NCBI GenBank assembly: GCA_037892935.1
Contig: JAYXKI010000002.1
Location: forward strand, 1,922,001-1,986,000
Direction: 5' to 3'
DNA length: 64,000 bases
DNA from: Phlebopus portentosus
Taxonomy: Eukaryota; Basidiomycota; Agaricomycetes; Boletales; Boletinellaceae
Of this stretch, positions 62,548 through 64,000 are shown one piece after another (position 1 is the stretch's first letter; each line of letters opens with the position of its first letter). The notes under the pieces were generated by a model. The model saw nothing but the letters and a program-made list of their open reading frames with translations. It was not told the DNA's origin and ran no database searches. The translations under genes and the position numbers were made by a program.

Positions 62548-64000
62548 ATGGATGCTGGCACGCCTAGCAATAGCAGTGCAAATTCCAACACAAATGTGCA
62601 TGCTATCGTCAGGGCTCAGATCGTCTTCCTGCTTTCGACGCTTACGGAGGAGAACTTTGAGCAGAACCAGCTCCAGATTCGTACGGTGAGTGTAATATTC
62701 TTTTTTCGACAAACTCAAGTTCTGCATCGGAGCGTTTCTGTCTTCATCTTGGTCATATTCATCGATGAAGTGATCGTATTTCTCTCTTATTTTATTCTGC
62801 GAGTTTTGAACGAGTTCAAAGGTTACTGACGACTTTTTTCCCGCCCCTTTCGTCATACGATGAACGGATCTCCAGCTCTCGGAACAGCATGGCCTCAACA
62901 CGTACCTCCACTTCATCCGCCGCCTTATAGTGCATTCTCAAGCCCGACTGACAAGCACTGCTGCTCCTACCGCATTTGATACATCAACTTCCCTCACTTT
63001 CCGTCTATTGGTGCAGGAGACGCAACGTCTGGCGCGTGACCCGTTTCTTGCAGACCGATTCCGTGAGGGGGTTGATCGCGGCGATGGTGAGATTTTCCGC
63101 TCCTTTGACCTCGTACGTTTTGCGGATCGTGTCGGTCTTCGTCCCCTCGAGCGACTCATCCTCGCTGCGTCCATTGCTGCTGCGGGAGTTAGCAATGCAA
63201 GTAGCTCTGCCACGCAAGGCCAGCAGGGAACAATATCTGGTACTGGTGTGCGAAAAGCTCTAGCGGATCAAGCGGCTTCGATTATTCGTGTCGATTTCGA
63301 GAACGCTGTGCTTGCCTTGTGCCAGCATCCTTGTTTCGACCATGCCGATTTGTCACTTGCTCAGACTGGGAAGCTTTTGCAGAACTTACTCAGTGATCCA
63401 CCTCGAGATGCACCTCTCCTTGATGCGACACAGCGACAGGCGCTCGTTGCTGCTGCGCAATCAAAGTTTGGAGCCGAAGTGGTTTCACCGATTCTTGCTC
63501 AGCTATTCCAGACTTTGAGGTATGTTTCGTGGTACGTATCATGTAAGGGTGTTTTGGTGCTGACGTAATCCCTTCAGCCTTCCTCCACAGACCAGCCTTG
63601 TGCAGGCATTAAATCAGTTTGGCCCGGAAATCACGAGCGATCCAGATGTCGTACGAGGGCTGCTGGCAAGATTTGGGATAACAGAGCAGAATCCTCCAAC
63701 AACTGAGCAGATCGTCGAGATTTTCTCTACTCTGAGTCGTCTTACTGTCGAGAATGCTCAGTTATGTGATGTTGGCGCGCTTGTTCGGGCATTGAGTGGC
63801 TTTGTAAGCTGCTGTTTGTTGTTTCTCTTGACTCGGTTACTTAATTGTCTTACAGAGAGCGAATCTTGACTGGAGTAAAGTCATTGAAGCATTCGACTGG
63901 CCTGATCGACAAGGCGTGGATACAAACACCCTTAAACTCCTTATCGCCATCCTCGTCAATTCCCCGCGAGAGGCGGATAAGCATGCCGTCGCCGGTTTCT
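62548..64000 (+). CDS. NOT1: CCR4-NOT complex scaffold subunit NOT1, N-terminal part (3' truncated by window)
   Basis: The first in-frame ATG is 62548 (MDAGTPSNSSANSNTNVHAI). Exon 1 ends at 62685 and joins, after an intron ending near 62871, to LSEQHGLNTYLHFIRRLIVH. The protein continues with TFRLLVQETQRLARDPFLAD, DRVGLRPLERLILAA, LCQHPCFDHADLSLAQTGKL with LLSDPPRD, SLPPQTSLVQALNQFGPEIT, and RANLDWSKVIEAFDWPDRQG. The latter blocks match the conserved N-terminal HEAT region of Not1 (SLAQT, SDPPRD, W-x-V-x-xFD-x-PD). Not1 is the scaffold of the main cytoplasmic deadenylase and of transcription-linked mRNA decay. The gene is cut off by the window end, so most of the roughly 2,000 residues are missing. 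Introns near 62700-62870, 63517-63577 and 63800-63855 are approximate. Confidence 0.92.

Overview
This 64 kb window comes from a filamentous basidiomycete, most likely an Agaricomycete. The genes are dense, broken by many 45-100 bp GT-AG introns, and their products belong to conserved eukaryotic families. About 25 protein genes, one tRNA gene and one long retroelement can be supported. No rRNA gene, CRISPR array or bacterial-type operon was seen.

Layout. 0-5.5 kb: 3' end of a GSK-3 kinase gene, a Met30/sconB-type F-box/WD40 gene, a tRNA-Leu(UAA) and a basidiomycete-type Ser-rich protein. 5.9-11.3 kb: glucosidase I (GH63) divergent from ATG8, then a four-helix membrane protein. 11.5-18.8 kb (all minus): a Rad57/XRCC3-type recombinase, a single-pass membrane protein and HID1. 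19-23 kb: a small unknown gene with a decayed tandem copy, then DNA polymerase delta subunit 2. 23.8-29.5 kb: a GPI-type cupredoxin protein, a secreted serine hydrolase and the tiny five-exon TMA7 gene. 30-40 kb: striatin, class II cAMP phosphodiesterase and the endocytic scaffold Ede1. 40.7-49 kb: the APC/C E2 UBE2C, the splicing helicase Prp16 and a Nif1-like Sel1-repeat protein. 49.5-54.5 kb: a sugar transporter divergent from a GPI-type GH13 enzyme. 55.9-61.4 kb: a small C2H2 zinc-finger gene whose intron holds a Ty1/copia element. 62.5 kb to the end: 5' part of NOT1.

Functional links are loose, as usual in fungi: mostly housekeeping and regulatory genes (Met30 and UBE2C in ubiquitin control, PDE1 in cAMP signalling, striatin in STRIPAK, ATG8 and Ede1 in autophagy and endocytosis). 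The most unusual locus is the 5.1 kb zinc-finger intron, filled by an antisense copia gag-pol frame with no LTRs visible and an incomplete RNase H. Other points are a recurring CACGTG motif about 70-125 bp upstream of six genes, a probable GC-AG intron plus a 9-nt microexon in TMA7, a GH13 enzyme lacking two conserved active-site histidines, and apparent single-base frameshifts in striatin and PRP16 that may be assembly errors.

Exon borders were read by eye from splice signals and remembered family consensus. Borders marked approximate are not exact.
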